Assembly (NCBI GenBank): GCA_033239005.1
Contig: BSQZ01000014.1
Location: 1,430,001-1,494,000 of the forward strand
Length of the DNA: 64,000 bases
Direction: 5' to 3'
Origin: Lamellibrachia satsuma
Lineage: Eukaryota > Annelida > Polychaeta > Sabellida > Siboglinidae
Both the position numbers and the translations under genes were made by a program. Under the pieces are notes generated by a model. That model was given only the letters and a program-made list of their open reading frames with translations. It had not been told where the DNA came from and did no database searches. Positions 63,655 to 64,000 of the stretch are shown here, in pieces (position 1 is the stretch's first letter; the number at the start of each line of letters is the position of its first letter).

Positions 63655-64000
63655 GCAGTATTAGTTGACCTTGTTCATGGTATTATTTCAGTCTACAGGT
63701 ATCTCACACACAGTATTAGTTGACCTTGTTCACGGTATTATTTCAGTCTACAGGTATCTCACACACAGTATTAGTTGACCTTGTTCACGGTATTATTTCA
63801 GTCTACAGGTATCTCACACACAGTATTAGTTGACCTTGTTCACGGTATTATTTCAGTCTACAGGTATCTCACACACAGTATTAGTTGACCTTGTTCACGG
63901 TATTATTTCAGTCTACAGGTATCTCACACACAGTATTAGTTGACCTTGTTCACGGTATTATTTCAGTCTACAGGTATCTCACACACAGTATTAGTTGACC
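63655..64000. repeat. 55-bp minisatellite, more than 6 copies, running off the window
   Basis: Units of GTATTAGTTGACCTTGTTCA, then CGGTATTATTTCAGTCTACA and GGTATCTCACACACA, nearly identical. Confidence 0.97.

Overview
This 64-kb window is animal nuclear DNA. Its genes are split into short exons with GT-AG introns and encode metazoan families (polycystin, REC114, PDIA4/ERp72, chondroitin polymerizing factor). The intergenic and intronic DNA is AT-rich and full of microsatellites, minisatellites, decayed non-LTR retrotransposons, a tRNA-derived SINE-like element and short inverted-repeat DNA elements. This fits an invertebrate, perhaps a marine lophotrochozoan, but the sequence alone does not fix the taxon. 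No CRISPR array, operon, rRNA or functional tRNA gene was seen.

Layout. (1) 1-16.6 kb, plus strand: the 3' part of a polycystin-1-like gene, 17 in-phase exons covering REJ/GAIN-like sequence, GPS, PLAT, the transmembrane region and the polycystin channel-like domain; its 5' end lies left of the window. (2) 16.65-18.7 kb: intergenic DNA with a 32-bp minisatellite. (3) 18.7-22.0 kb, minus strand: a three-exon gene of unrecognised family for a signal-peptide, single-pass membrane protein, with a decayed LINE in intron 1. (4) 23.65-29.2 kb, plus strand: a REC114-like meiotic recombination gene; its large intron holds an inverted, frameshifted copy of a polycystin exon that is itself split by a LINE. 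(5) 31.5-43.6 kb, minus strand: a complete 11-exon PDIA4/ERp72 gene (644 codons) whose third thioredoxin active site is CDVS instead of CGHC. (6) 44-49.3 kb, plus strand: a CpG-richer stretch, a SINE-like element, a 46-bp minisatellite, then a gene for a 157-residue candidate tail-anchored protein whose membrane-anchor sequence has become a nine-copy 62-bp tandem array. (7) 49.3-56.8 kb: gene-poor, with a 1.7-kb array of 24-bp units. (8) 57.0-63.2 kb, minus strand: the 3' half of a chondroitin polymerizing factor gene, interrupted by a Tc1/mariner-type element and 31-bp and 28-bp arrays.

The genes do not form one pathway. PDIA4 (ER protein folding) and CHPF (Golgi glycosaminoglycan synthesis) both serve the secretory route, REC114 serves meiosis, and the polycystin is a membrane receptor/channel protein. 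The recurrent theme is repeat expansion or duplication at exon-intron borders: microsatellites close to polycystin 3' splice sites, and duplicated exon ends or 5' splice sites in the polycystin, CHPF and tail-anchored genes. Exon limits were set by hand from splice consensus, phase continuity and family similarity; no alignment or transcript data were used.
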